NCBI RefSeq assembly: GCF_013450155.1
Contig: NZ_JACCKD010000001.1
Span: 620,001 to 684,000 of the forward strand
Source: Haloechinothrix aidingensis
Lineage (GTDB): Bacteria; Actinomycetota; Actinomycetes; Mycobacteriales; Pseudonocardiaceae
Direction: 5' to 3'
DNA: 64,000 bases
The notes beneath the pieces were generated by a model, which searched no databases, had not been told where the DNA came from, and was given only the letters and a program-made list of their open reading frames with translations. Below, piece after piece: positions 8,427-17,615 of this stretch (the stretch's first letter is position 1; each line of letters opens with the position of its first letter). A program made the position numbers and the translations under genes.

Positions 8427-9503
8427 ATGACCGCATCGCAGCAGCTCGACCAGGCACGGGTCGATGAGTTCACGGGAAAGATGGTCGAGGTGCTCAGCGG
8501 CGCCAGCGTCGCATTGCTCGGCAGCATCGGTCACCGGCTCGGGTTGTTCGACACCCTGGCGGAGCTGGGGGACGTGCGCAGTGAAGAACTCGCCGAGCGG
8601 GCCGGACTGCAGGAGCGCTACGTACGCGAATGGCTCGGGGGTGTGACCACGGGCGGGATCGTGGAGTACGACCCGGAAGCCGGCACCTACCGGCTTCCCG
8701 CGGAGCACGCCGCGTGCCTGACTCGCGCCGCGGGTCCGGACAACTTCGCCACGATCCTGCGGTTCATCCCGCTGCTTGCCCAGGTCGAGGGGCAGGTGGC
8801 CGACGCGTTCCGCGAGGGTGGCGGGGTCGGCTACGCGGCGTTCCACGACTTCCACGCGCTCATGGCCGAGCAGAACGGCAAGGTCTTCGACGCCTCGCTC
8901 ATCGACACGATCCTCCCGCTGGTGGACGGACTGCCGGAGCGGCTCGCGCGCGGCGTCGACGTAGCCGACATCGGCTGCGGCAGCGGTCGCGCACTCAACA
9001 TCATGGCGGAGGAGTACCCGCAGAGCAGGTTCGTCGGCTACGACTTCTCGGAGGAGGCGATCGCCACGGCCCGCACGGAGGCGGAGGAGCGTGGGTTGTC
9101 GAACGTGCGATTCGAGCTGTGTGACGTCACGACGCTGGATGTGCCCGGCGCGTTCGACGTGATCACCGCCTTCGACGCGATCCACGATCAGGCGCGGCCC
9201 GCCACCGTGCTCGGCGCGGTGTACCGGGCGCTGCGGCCGGGCGGCACATTCCTGGCCGCCGATATCAAGGCGTCCAGCTACCTGGAGGACAACCACGACA
9301 TCCCGTGGGCGCCGTGGCTGTACACGGTGTCGACGATGCACTGCATGACCGTGTCGCTAGCACTCGGCGGGGACGGGCTCGGCACGGTGTGGGGCCGTCA
9401 ACGGGCCGTGGGGATGCTCGACGACGCCGGGTTCTCCCGCGTGGACGTCCGGGAGGTGGAGACTGATCCGTTCAACCTGTACTACGTCGCGGGGAAGGAC
9501 TGA
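8427..9503 (+). CDS. Class I SAM-dependent methyltransferase with N-terminal winged-helix region
   Basis: 358 residues. An N-terminal dimerisation/winged-helix segment ([36 protein letters not shown]) is followed by a Rossmann methyltransferase: the SAM-binding motif [21 protein letters not shown] (about residues 177-196), the acidic [13 protein letters not shown], and motif [16 protein letters not shown]. It resembles the small-molecule methyltransferases of mycobacteria often annotated as transcriptional-regulator methyltransferases. ATG 8427 follows AAGGAG with a rather long 11-base spacing; the frame is open to 8316. It stands alone, upstream of a large palindrome, so no pathway can be named. 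Confidence 0.82.
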   Translation: MTASQQLDQARVDEFTGKMVEVLSGASVALLGSIGHRLGLFDTLAELGDVRSEELAERAGLQERYVREWLGGVTTGGIVEYDPEAGTYRLPAEHAACLTRAAGPDNFATILRFIPLLAQVEGQVADAFREGGGVGYAAFHDFHALMAEQNGKVFDASLIDTILPLVDGLPERLARGVDVADIGCGSGRALNIMAEEYPQSRFVGYDFSEEAIATARTEAEERGLSNVRFELCDVTTLDVPGAFDVITAFDAIHDQARPATVLGAVYRALRPGGTFLAADIKASSYLEDNHDIPWAPWLYTVSTMHCMTVSLALGGDGLGTVWGRQRAVGMLDDAGFSRVDVREVETDPFNLYYVAGKD

Positions 9504-9523
9504 TGCGGCACGCCTGGAGCGGC

Positions 9524-9563
9524 CGCACTCCTTACCGTGCTACGTAGCACGGTAAGGAGTGCG
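9524..9563. repeat. Perfect 40-bp palindrome
   Basis: Two 20-base arms, exact reverse complements with no loop, centred on CTAC|GTAG between 9543 and 9544. It lies 21 bases after the methyltransferase stop and 65 bases before a VapC remnant. It could be a bidirectional terminator, or the operator of a lost toxin-antitoxin operon. No other copy of the core was noticed in the window. There is no U-tract and no duplicated target site to suggest an insertion. Confidence 0.8.
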
Positions 9564-9628
9564 ACACTTCCTGTCGTGGAGTCGATGGGTGTCCGGGAAC
9601 CGCGAGAGCACGCGACACGGCATTTCCG

Positions 9629-9778
9629 CTGCCCGACCCGGTTCTGCGTCCGTTGGATGTCATCCATCTGGCTACGGCATTGCTGCTGGGGTCGGAGTTG
9701 ACGGCCCCTGTGACCTACGACCAACGACTCGCTGCGGCTGCCGACGCCCGGGGGCTCAGCGTCGCCAGCCCCGCCTGA
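9629..9778 (+). pseudogene. Remnant of a VapC-like PIN-domain toxin (C-terminal part only)
   Basis: The frame ending at TGA 9776-9778 encodes a 49-residue stretch that closely resembles the C-terminus of VapC toxins: LRPLDVIHLATALLLG followed by LTAPVTYDQRLAAAADARGLSV. VapC ribonucleases need four acidic residues; only the two C-terminal ones (D of LDVIHLATA and D of TYDQRL) remain. Upstream the frame loses similarity and no antitoxin or N-terminal half is present. It is most likely a decayed fragment of a vapBC module, next to the palindrome at 9524-9563. Confidence 0.7.
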
Positions 9779-9880
9779 CGCGTGACGTGCCATGGAGCGA
9801 GGCAAGTCGATATATCGACTCGGGTCGTCATGTCCGGCGGTCGACAGGTCGATTGTCTCGCTTACTCCCGTCGCCGGCGC

Positions 9881-10729
9881 CTATCCCAGTCCGATCAGTA
9901 CCAGCGCGGCGATCGCCACGACCAGGCCCACAGCTCGGCGCGCGGGGAGGCGTTCGGCGAGCGCGAACCGGGCGAGCAGCACGGTCACCGCGGGGGACAG
10001 GGAGGCGAGCACGGCGGTGATGCTGACCAGACCCGCGCGGGTGCCGAGCAGGAACGACACGGTGGCAAGTGTGCCGATCACCCCCGCACCGGCCAGCGGT
10101 GCCCAGGACGGCCGAGCAGGCACGAACGACTGTCCACTGACGATCAGAAGGAGCAGGAAGATCGCTGCGACCGCGCACTGGGCGGCCAGCACCGGCCAGA
10201 TCCCGCTGTCGCCGCTGGTGCGGTCCAGCGCGAGGTAGAGCGTCGCGAAGCCGCCTCCCGCCGCGAGGCCGAACCCGAAGCCGGCCGCGAGACGACCGCC
10301 GAGCCTGCCTGCCCGGGCCTGCTCACCGCCCGCCGAGACGAGACCGATCGCCAGCAGCCCCAGCGCCACCCCCGCCCACGCGAGCAGTGTGGGGCGCTCA
10401 CCGAGCAGTAGTGCCGCGAGGATCGGCAGGCCAGCCCCGGACAGCGAGCTGACCGGGGCCACCACGTTCATCCGCCCGATCAGCATGCCCCGCAGCAGGA
10501 ACAGCGCGCCCGCACCCTTGCCGAGCCCAGCGGCCAGGCCCCACGCGAGGTCGGCGGGGTCGGGAGACGCATCGGGTGCGAACGGGAGCACGAGCAGGAC
10601 GGCGAGCAGGCCGACGACTTGCGTGCCCGCCAGCACCGGCCACACACCACCGCGCCGCCCGGCCAGCCCCACCAGGAAGTCGCCCGCGCCGTACCCGAGT
10701 GCGGCACCGAGCCCGAGGAGCAGGTTCAC
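9881..10729 (-). CDS. EamA/DMT family transporter
   Basis: 282 residues from GTG 10729, about ten hydrophobic segments in two EamA-like halves of the drug/metabolite transporter superfamily. Typical motifs are the first helix LLLGLGAALGYGAGDFLVGLAGRR and the end-of-half motif VAPVSSLSGAGLPILAALLLGERP, repeated in the second half as ITAVLASLSPAVTVLLARFALAERLP. Such proteins usually export amino acids or small metabolites; the substrate cannot be read from sequence. The frame is open upstream to 10855, but that part lacks membrane character. It is transcribed away from the oxygenase gene at 10957. Confidence 0.85.
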   Translation of the reverse strand: MNLLLGLGAALGYGAGDFLVGLAGRRGGVWPVLAGTQVVGLLAVLLVLPFAPDASPDPADLAWGLAAGLGKGAGALFLLRGMLIGRMNVVAPVSSLSGAGLPILAALLLGERPTLLAWAGVALGLLAIGLVSAGGEQARAGRLGGRLAAGFGFGLAAGGGFATLYLALDRTSGDSGIWPVLAAQCAVAAIFLLLLIVSGQSFVPARPSWAPLAGAGVIGTLATVSFLLGTRAGLVSITAVLASLSPAVTVLLARFALAERLPARRAVGLVVAIAALVLIGLG

Positions 10730-10956
10730 CGTGGCCGCCGCGCGTGGTGCGTGGCCGGCACGGGCGACAGCGGGGCAGGCGATGCGGGAGCGTGGACCAT
10801 GAGACCGAAGGTAGTGGGCGGGCCCGGCAGCGGCGGCAGGAGGCTTCGGCAACACGCTTCGGCGGCTACCGCGTGTCCGAGACGTCGGCGGGGCCGGTGG
10901 GCCTCCGGGTCGTTGACCGGCCTAACGCGATCGCCTGACCTGGCACCATCGTCACT

Positions 10957-11568
10957 ATGAGGGCGCTGCACCCGGAGCTGGATCTCGGGCCGCCGCTTCG
11001 CCAGGCGGCGTGGTCCGGTGGCGTGTTCGTGCCGCATGCCCTGAGGGAGCCGTTCCGTGAGGTGCTGGTCCGCGAGGTCGGGGACGCGCCGTTCGAGGAG
11101 ATGCCGGACCACGTCGGTGCCTACGGTGTGCGCCAGCAGGGCGGGCAGTTCTTCGTGTACGGCGACGACATCACCGGCTGGCCCGCGATCGACCGGCTAC
11201 GCCGCGAGCTCGTCCGGGTCGTAGGCGAGCATGGCGGGGATATCGGCGGCGCCGCCGCGTGGGAGCCGAACGAGGCGGCCGCGCAGCGCTACCGGGCCGG
11301 TGCGGGCGGCATCGGGGTGCATCGTGACGGCAAGCGGTATCGCCTGCTGGTGGCGATCTTCACGGTGGAAGGTTCGGCGCCGCTCGCTCTCTGCACCGAC
11401 CGGGACGGCACGGTGGCACGCGAGTGGCGCACCACACCGGGGAGCCTGACCGTGCTGCGCGGCCCCGGCCTGGGCGGCACTGCGGACGGGCGCCCGCTGC
11501 ACCGCGTCAGCGGCCCGGCCGAGACACGACGGATCTCGCTGACGTTCCGCATGAGCGATCGTCACTGA
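10957..11568 (+). CDS. 2OG-Fe(II) oxygenase-like protein
   Basis: 203 residues. The C-terminal half has the double-stranded beta-helix iron motif of 2-oxoglutarate oxygenases: H122-x-D124 in GIGVHRDGKRYRLLVAIF, the distal histidine H182 in LHRVSG, and an arginine for 2-oxoglutarate in RRISLTFR (about 191-198). The spacing is normal for the family. ATG 10957 opens a well-conserved-looking start. No secondary-metabolite genes flank it, so the substrate is unknown; this could be a housekeeping hydroxylase. Confidence 0.72.
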   Translation: MRALHPELDLGPPLRQAAWSGGVFVPHALREPFREVLVREVGDAPFEEMPDHVGAYGVRQQGGQFFVYGDDITGWPAIDRLRRELVRVVGEHGGDIGGAAAWEPNEAAAQRYRAGAGGIGVHRDGKRYRLLVAIFTVEGSAPLALCTDRDGTVAREWRTTPGSLTVLRGPGLGGTADGRPLHRVSGPAETRRISLTFRMSDRH

Positions 11569-11645
11569 TCCCGGCGCGGCACGTGCAGCGGCCGAGTAGC
11601 CCTTCCCTGTGTACGGCGTGGCGGTGGCCGGGGAGGCAGACGCCG

Positions 11646-14600
11646 TCAGCCCAGATCGGCGCACGCGACCCGGGAACCACCGTGCCGCAGCGCGACCGAA
11701 CCCGGGGCCTCGGCGCTGGAGTACACGGTCCGGTCGGCGATGGCGACCCCGTGCGCGTCCGCGGTCACCTCGGCGCCGAGCTCCTCGCCGCCGTCGAACG
11801 TCAGCGGCCGCGAATCCGCGTCGCAGGAGCGGCGCTGCACCGTCGCCGTGTACGTCTCGCCCGGGTCCAGCCCACTCGCCCGCAGGCGCAGCGTGGTCGC
11901 CCCGGTCACGGCCCGCTGCACCTCGGCGGAGCCGGTCGCCTCGCCGTGCATGCGTGCGTGCCACAACGGTGCGCCGCTGCTGCGGTCGCCACGGGCATCG
12001 CCGGGTGAAGCGCCGTAGTGGTCCTCCAGGTCCCTGGTGACACCGGAGCCGACCTGCGAGGTGTCGCCGAGGATGCGCACCTGTTCCAGGATGTCTGCGA
12101 CCGTGGCACCACCCTCGGGGTGGTTCGGTGTCCCGTTCAGCCACGTTTCCGTGGGGGTGCCGCCGATACCGTCGCCTGCCAGCAACATGACACCTTCGTC
12201 CACGGCGGCTGCCGAACCGGCGGCGCCGGTCGCGGCGTCGTCCCCGCCCGCCAGCCACAGCTCGGTCGGGTCGGCACCGGCCTGGAGGGCGAACCGGGCC
12301 ACGTTCAGGGAGATCTCGTAGCGGTCGGAGCCGCCGATACGCTCGACGTCGTCGAGCCGGGTCGACAGGTCGTCGACCACCCCGTCGCTGACCGCGCCGC
12401 TACCGCCGACCACGTCGACGGCCTCGATGTCGCCCCTGGCGAGCACATCGCCGGTCGGTCCGGGCAGCGAGTCCCGCCCGGACAGCAGGATCGGCCGTTC
12501 CAGCAGCGCGGCCACGGAACCGACGGTGCCGGCATCGCGCCAGTCGTCGCGCGCGACGACGAAGGCGTCGGTTGCTGTCATGCTGCTCGCGATCTCCGCG
12601 GCGGTCCCTGCGGGGCCCGACCCACCCAGGCGCTGGATGTCGTCCCCGCCGAAACCCATCCGGCGCAGGTCCGCGGCCAGTCGCGGGGACAGCGACTCCC
12701 GGTCGCCGACCAGCACGGCCGACGTCGCCCCCAGCCGTTCGATCTCCTCGGCGGTTCCGGCGTCGAGCCGGTCTCCGGAGGTGAGCAGCACCGGCCCGCC
12801 TCGCGCGTGGGCCAGTGGTGCGGCGGCCAGTGCCTCGGCCGGTTCCTCGGCAGCGGCGAGCACCACGGTCGGCGCGCCCGTCGGGTATCCCTCCTGGGAC
12901 GCGAGTACCGAGTCACCCACCGGGCCGCCCTGGGCGAGCCGTTCGAGCGTGGGAGCGGCCGGTTGCCGCCCGTCCGGAGCGGGAAGCGGGTCGAACCAGT
13001 CGCATCCGGCCGGGTCGGGGTTGTCGCTCGGGTCGTACTCGATGCAGCCGGCCTCGAGCGCGTTGGTCGACACCGGCGAGTAGGTCGCCTCCCGTTCCCG
13101 GCAGCCGGGGAAGGCGGGTAGGTCTTCCTGCACGATCGTCGTGTCGATACCGGAGTAGGTGACCTCGCCCGCGGCCGAGGTGTTCGCGCGGTCACCGGAC
13201 CGGGCCCAGCAGTTGCCCTGGCCTTCCAGGTCCCAGCCGAAGTCGGCCCCGTTGGGTTGCGTGGTTCCCTGCGCCACGTTGCCCGCCATCCGGTTGCCGC
13301 TGTAGGTGTTCCAGTGCGAGGTCTCCTGCGGCGGGCACGGCTGGTCGCCGTCGGGTCCGCAGACGTCGCGCAGGTGCGCGTCGGGGACGGGCTCCTGCTC
13401 GCGCAGCTCGGCAGGGACCCAGAGCTGGTAGGTGCCCTGACGCCAGTTGTCGTAGAAGTCGTTGCCGTCGACCCAGTTGAAGTTGCCGCCCGCGATGAAC
13501 AGGCCGGTCCCCACGGGGAGGGGAACCGCGGGACAGACGGCGCCGTCCTCGTAGTCCCGCTCGTCCAGCGGTCCCGTGCACCGGCCCTGCTGGGCGTGCC
13601 GGGCCACGTAGTTGACGTTGTTGCTGTGGAAGAGGTTCTCCTCCCACAGCGCGTGGTTCTGCGGGGTCCCGGGATGGTCGGGGAACAGGCTGTCGGTGGC
13701 CAGTCCGGTGGAGTTGTGGTCGAACTCGTTGCGGTAGGCGTGCACCGAGTTCCCGGTCGTCCCGGAGTAGCCGAGTGCGTTGTGGTGGCTGCGGCAGTTG
13801 CGGACCTCGGTGGAGAACTCCGGTTGCTCCTGCCGGGAGATCAGTCCGGAACCGGCCAGCACGTTGGGTGAGGCGCCCGGGTAGATGGCCGAGTCGCCGT
13901 TGGCCTGGCCCCCGCAGTTCTGGTAGCGCACGAACGACACGAAGCTCAGGAAGCCGTACTCGTGGTTGAAGCTGCCCTCCACCCGGTCGACGGTGGCCCC
14001 GCTCGTCTCGATCAGGTAGATGCCGTTGAACTCGAAGTGCTGGGTAGCGAAGTTGCTGAGGTACAGCCCGCTGGTCCGGTCGGCGCGCAGGCCGTTGAGG
14101 AAGGTGTCGAACTCACCGTCGACGACCACGTCGTACGGCCGGGTTCCGGTCCCTTCGATCTGCAGGTCACACAGCCTGCTGTCGCAGCCGACCGAGTCGT
14201 CCTCGGGGGAGCTGTCGCCGAGGACGGCGACCAGGTTCTCCAGGTGCGGGCAGGTCAGCTGCTCCTCGTAGGTCAGCGCCTCGTCCCCGTGGTCGGTGTC
14301 CTCGGCGATGCGCGCGCAGGTTTCGGCGAGGTCGGGCCGGTCAAGCGGCGCACCGTGCCGCTCGGCGCGTGCCTGCCTGCTCGGCTCCTCCCGGTAGACG
14401 CCGGGCAGTACCTGGATCCGGGTGCCGGTCTCGCCCTCGTGCTCGACCCAGTTCACCGCCTGCTGGATGTGGTTGAAGCGGCAGCGCTCCAGCAGCCCCA
14501 GGTTGCGCTCGCGCACCGGTGCCGGGAGCGCGCGGATGAGGTCGGCGGAGTTCGCCTTGCACACCACGACGGATGGCCCGGTGTCGCGGTAGTCGGGGTA

Positions 14601-14744
14601 GCCGGTGCGCTCCGGCTCCGTGACGACGCGCTCGTCGTGTGCCGAAGCCGTCCCCGCGATCACGGTGGACAGCGCGACACCGATCGCGAGTACCACCGCC
14701 ACCGCCCGAGAGTGCCTTCGTGTCGCCCGGAGCGTCGACCACAT
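11646..14744 (-). CDS. Secreted beta-helix protein with cell-wall-binding repeats
   Basis: 1032 residues with a signal peptide (hydrophobic VAVVLAIGVALSTVIAG, cleavage after TASA near residue 35). Residues about 175-550 look like a right-handed parallel beta-helix: many short N/G-rich turns such as YSGTTGNSVHAYRNEFDHNS and GGNFNWVDGNDFYDNW, plus cysteine pairs. Residues about 610-905 hold three cell-wall-binding repeat 2 units with recurrent VVLAAAEEPAEALAAAPLA, PVLLTSGD and VLVGD/VVGGSGAVS motifs (PF04122 type). A small beta domain with paired cysteines ends the protein. It is probably displayed on the cell wall; whether it has lyase activity is unknown. It lies directly downstream of the LppA-like gene. 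Confidence 0.8.
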   Translation of the reverse strand: MWSTLRATRRHSRAVAVVLAIGVALSTVIAGTASAHDERVVTEPERTGYPDYRDTGPSVVVCKANSADLIRALPAPVRERNLGLLERCRFNHIQQAVNWVEHEGETGTRIQVLPGVYREEPSRQARAERHGAPLDRPDLAETCARIAEDTDHGDEALTYEEQLTCPHLENLVAVLGDSSPEDDSVGCDSRLCDLQIEGTGTRPYDVVVDGEFDTFLNGLRADRTSGLYLSNFATQHFEFNGIYLIETSGATVDRVEGSFNHEYGFLSFVSFVRYQNCGGQANGDSAIYPGASPNVLAGSGLISRQEQPEFSTEVRNCRSHHNALGYSGTTGNSVHAYRNEFDHNSTGLATDSLFPDHPGTPQNHALWEENLFHSNNVNYVARHAQQGRCTGPLDERDYEDGAVCPAVPLPVGTGLFIAGGNFNWVDGNDFYDNWRQGTYQLWVPAELREQEPVPDAHLRDVCGPDGDQPCPPQETSHWNTYSGNRMAGNVAQGTTQPNGADFGWDLEGQGNCWARSGDRANTSAAGEVTYSGIDTTIVQEDLPAFPGCREREATYSPVSTNALEAGCIEYDPSDNPDPAGCDWFDPLPAPDGRQPAAPTLERLAQGGPVGDSVLASQEGYPTGAPTVVLAAAEEPAEALAAAPLAHARGGPVLLTSGDRLDAGTAEEIERLGATSAVLVGDRESLSPRLAADLRRMGFGGDDIQRLGGSGPAGTAAEIASSMTATDAFVVARDDWRDAGTVGSVAALLERPILLSGRDSLPGPTGDVLARGDIEAVDVVGGSGAVSDGVVDDLSTRLDDVERIGGSDRYEISLNVARFALQAGADPTELWLAGGDDAATGAAGSAAAVDEGVMLLAGDGIGGTPTETWLNGTPNHPEGGATVADILEQVRILGDTSQVGSGVTRDLEDHYGASPGDARGDRSSGAPLWHARMHGEATGSAEVQRAVTGATTLRLRASGLDPGETYTATVQRRSCDADSRPLTFDGGEELGAEVTADAHGVAIADRTVYSSAEAPGSVALRHGGSRVACADLG

Positions 14745-14821
14745 CCCGGGACCTCCGTCCTCGCTGGTTGCCCGTTGCCCGACGTGGATTCTGCTGTCTC
14801 AACGAGCCTGCGGGTGCGAGG

Positions 14822-15460
14822 TCACTCGCGGTATTGCTCACGTTCTTCTTCGTCCATCTCGCGTCGTTCTTCCTGGGAGATGGGTCTACCGCGTTCCTTG
14901 GCGCCAGGCGTTAGGTGGCAGCCGGTGGCGCCGCCAAGGAGCACGTTGGAACCGCGGCCAGATCGGAGGGTGATCTTAGCGCCCGTGTCGTTCATCAGCT
15001 CATAAGCCAGGTTGTCGCTTTGTGCGATGTCGATGCTCACCTTGTCGAAGCCGTGCTCTTGGCTGAAGGTTCGTAGGATGGCCTTCGCCTGGGACCAGTC
15101 CTCAAGCGAGATACTCGCTTCGGACACCCAGCTTTGTAAGCTACTGCTCTCAGCGTCCCACCCGATCAGGTCGGGAAAATCTCCGCATCCGGGCGTCCTT
15201 GTTTCCTCGTGAGTACCCTTCTCCCACGCAGGAAGGTCGAACTTTTCCCGTAGCTCGGCCTGCACCTTGTTGTGTAGTTGCTCGTAGGCTTTGATCGCCT
15301 CATCTATGTCGGGTCGTTGGGCGACTTGCTCGTACTGCTCTTCTAGGGTCATGTCGCTCCTGTCGTCGGGATCTCCGGCGGCGCAGCCGGCCAACAGCAG
15401 GGCGCAGATCGTGAGTGCGGCCGTGGTGTTCAGTGGCCGGGCGCGAGTTCGGCTGTTCAT
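14822..15460 (-). CDS. LppA-like lipoprotein
   Basis: 212 residues with a lipoprotein signal: a basic start, the hydrophobic stretch TAALTICALLLAGC, and lipobox cysteine at 26. The mature part matches the LppA-type family of mycobacteria and Pseudonocardiaceae, including the GCGDFPDLIGWD motif after about 95 residues and FDKVSIDIAQSDNLAYELMN. It would be anchored outside the membrane. Its start overlaps the stop of the upstream hydrolase gene by four bases, so the three genes 17429-14822 form one operon of type VII secretion-associated proteins. Confidence 0.78.
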   Translation of the reverse strand: MNSRTRARPLNTTAALTICALLLAGCAAGDPDDRSDMTLEEQYEQVAQRPDIDEAIKAYEQLHNKVQAELREKFDLPAWEKGTHEETRTPGCGDFPDLIGWDAESSSLQSWVSEASISLEDWSQAKAILRTFSQEHGFDKVSIDIAQSDNLAYELMNDTGAKITLRSGRGSNVLLGGATGCHLTPGAKERGRPISQEERREMDEEEREQYRE

Positions 15461-17115
15461 GGCGCTCCGTGCGGGAATCCGGGGTATTCGTGTTTGGGCT
15501 GGTCGATGTAGTTGCTTTCCTGCCCGATCATCGCCGCGGCGGTGTTGTACTCGCTGGTCGACATCCCGTCGTTGGCCTCGGTGTAGCCGGTGTGGCCCGT
15601 TACGCCCGGAAGTGGCTCGCCAGTGTCCGGAGTGACAGCGTCATCAGTTGACAGCTCTCGCACCGTAGGATCGTCGCTCGGATAGCCACCGTGCACCATG
15701 CCGCCGAGGTCGGCGACGGCATCCTGGTCGGCGGAGAGGTTGAAACGGTCGCCCTCGGGCACTTGCAGGCCCTCGCTGCCGTACCAGCCTGGTGAGCCCT
15801 GCGCGATGAACGCATCGGCGGCATCAGTCTGCTTCAGCGCCTCACCCATGGTCGTCGAACCGTAGGAATGGCTGATGCCTGCCAGCCGCTGCGGAGGATC
15901 ATCAGTGCGGCTGGCCTGGACCCCATCCATGAACTCCGCCAATCGCTCGGCACCGGCGTCGGCCCGCTCCCGTGACAGCACGCTGCCCACGTCCTGGGGA
16001 GCGTGATAATCCATCCACACGACCGACGCAGTAGTTTCATCTCGCCGGTTCGGATCTGCACCGAGCATTTCGTCGGCGTGCCGTTGAACTTCACGCACCT
16101 CCTCGATGTAGCGACTCATGTTGTCCTCGACAGCCGAGTGCATGCCCGGGGTATACACACCGACGTTGTCGGCGCTGTCCACATTCCCCAGCCCGACAGC
16201 CGCTCGTACTCCCTCGCCAGAGGTATCGAATGCCAGCACCTGGCGCCCGCGACCCACCTGATCGTCAAGTGCATCCAGCGCGTCCAGCTTGTTCTCGACC
16301 CGTTCGATGCGTTCGTCGTACTCTCGATGCTCGGAGGTCTCGCTCCCGCGCGGTCCACGTTGCAGCTCGCTCCGCTCGGCCCGCAGCTCGTCGAGCCTGG
16401 ACTGCAACCGCTCACGCTCGTCCGGAATGCGGGCGACGTTGGCCTCGTGGCTGGCGCTGTATGGCACGCCGTCGAGGTTGCCGATCGCGGCGGGTTCGGT
16501 GCGGATGAGCTCCTCTCGCTCCTCGGCAGACAGGCCGTGCCACCACTCGCTCACTTGCGCGGGAGCGGTCCCGGGTGGGGGCAATGTCAACCGGTCCTCG
16601 TCCCCGTCCTCGTCGGCGAACACGGTCGGCGAGTGCGCGCGCCGCATCGCGGCAGCCAGCTCGGCATCGATCTCCCCGGCCTTGTCCTCGACGGCGGAGA
16701 TGGCATCGGACAGCTGCCGGGCGGTGTCCTGGCGTAGCTGGGCGAACTCGGGGTCGAGCTGCTCCACCCCGTCCAGGGTGCTCTCCAGCGCCCCGGCATC
16801 GGTGATCCGCCAGAAGTAGCGCCGGGCCAGCTCGTCGGCCTCGTCCTGCTCGCGATGCAGGTCGGTGATGGCATCCGCCGCGTCTTGCAGCTGCTTCCAC
16901 ACCGGCTCGGCGGCGTGTGTGACATCGTCGTACTCATCGACCAGCTCACCGCGCTTCGTGCGCGCGGCTCGTGAGGCCTCACCGATCCACTCGCGGGGGT
17001 GGGCGCCACCGAGGTCCTCCGCGTGCCGCCGCAGCTGGTCGAGTGCGGCCTTGATGTCGTCGGCCGCGCTCTCCAGGCCCGCGGGATCCCAGTCGCGGAT
17101 GTCGCCCCAGTTCAC
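15457..17115 (-). CDS. Alpha/beta hydrolase (DUF1023 type) with N-terminal helical WXG-like region
   Basis: 552 residues. The first 170 residues are helical and acidic (ALDQLRRHAEDLGGAHPREWIGEASRAARTKRGELV), resembling an ESX-substrate hairpin fused to a catalytic domain. The C-terminal part is the DUF1023 alpha/beta hydrolase: VWMDYHAPQDVGSV, then the nucleophile elbow AGISHSYGSTTMGEA (serine near residue 418), and FIAQGSPG. The elbow has serine-histidine in place of the first glycine of GxSxG, as common in this family. Start and stop overlap both neighbours by four bases. Probably a secreted or wall-associated esterase; the substrate is unknown. Confidence 0.8.
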   Translation of the reverse strand: MNWGDIRDWDPAGLESAADDIKAALDQLRRHAEDLGGAHPREWIGEASRAARTKRGELVDEYDDVTHAAEPVWKQLQDAADAITDLHREQDEADELARRYFWRITDAGALESTLDGVEQLDPEFAQLRQDTARQLSDAISAVEDKAGEIDAELAAAMRRAHSPTVFADEDGDEDRLTLPPPGTAPAQVSEWWHGLSAEEREELIRTEPAAIGNLDGVPYSASHEANVARIPDERERLQSRLDELRAERSELQRGPRGSETSEHREYDERIERVENKLDALDALDDQVGRGRQVLAFDTSGEGVRAAVGLGNVDSADNVGVYTPGMHSAVEDNMSRYIEEVREVQRHADEMLGADPNRRDETTASVVWMDYHAPQDVGSVLSRERADAGAERLAEFMDGVQASRTDDPPQRLAGISHSYGSTTMGEALKQTDAADAFIAQGSPGWYGSEGLQVPEGDRFNLSADQDAVADLGGMVHGGYPSDDPTVRELSTDDAVTPDTGEPLPGVTGHTGYTEANDGMSTSEYNTAAAMIGQESNYIDQPKHEYPGFPHGAP

Positions 17116-17429
17116 ACCGGACCACCTGGCCCGGGCGTGTGCAGGCGCAGGTTCTCCGCCGCGGCCTCGTCCTCCTCCTCGTACCGCTCGGCGGCTCGCA
17201 CCATGTCGTCGCCGTACGAGGACACGCGCCGGCCGAGGTCGCGGAGCACGCCCTCCCAGTGCTCGCTCAGCCGCTCGGCTTCACCGGGGGTCTCGGCACT
17301 GCCCGGCATCGCGGCGGCGATGCCCCCTGCGGCCTCGCCCAGCTCGACCTTCGCGGTGGCCTCGCCGACGTCGATGGCCTCCTCGCCACGCCGCTTGATC
17401 TCACCGATAACCGCTTCGTAGCCGCCCAT
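17112..17429 (-). CDS. WXG100-like type VII secretion-associated protein
   Basis: 105 residues, almost all helix-forming, with a WEG (W-x-G) turn at residues 58-60 between two helices and a proline/glycine tail. Size and layout fit WXG100/EspC-like ESX substrates, although the sequence is divergent. It is the first gene of the operon with the alpha/beta hydrolase and LppA-like lipoprotein, overlapping the former by ATGA. No ESX core genes (eccB/C/D, mycP) are in the window, so the export machine must be encoded elsewhere. Confidence 0.65.
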   Translation of the reverse strand: MGGYEAVIGEIKRRGEEAIDVGEATAKVELGEAAGGIAAAMPGSAETPGEAERLSEHWEGVLRDLGRRVSSYGDDMVRAAERYEEEDEAAAENLRLHTPGPGGPV

Positions 17430-17615
17430 GCTGGATCTCCCGAGTCACCGACCAGGCACAGAATGCCACAGGAGTGCCGCGCTCGCTGGTGCTTTCCCGG
17501 AAATCGCGCAGCCTTCTTACCAGTGGCGATCTGTGCGCGCGGGCGAGGATCGCGGTTTGTACCAACAGTCGTGTTACCGTCGTGCGACAACCCCTGACCA
17601 AGGACCGGCCTGGCC

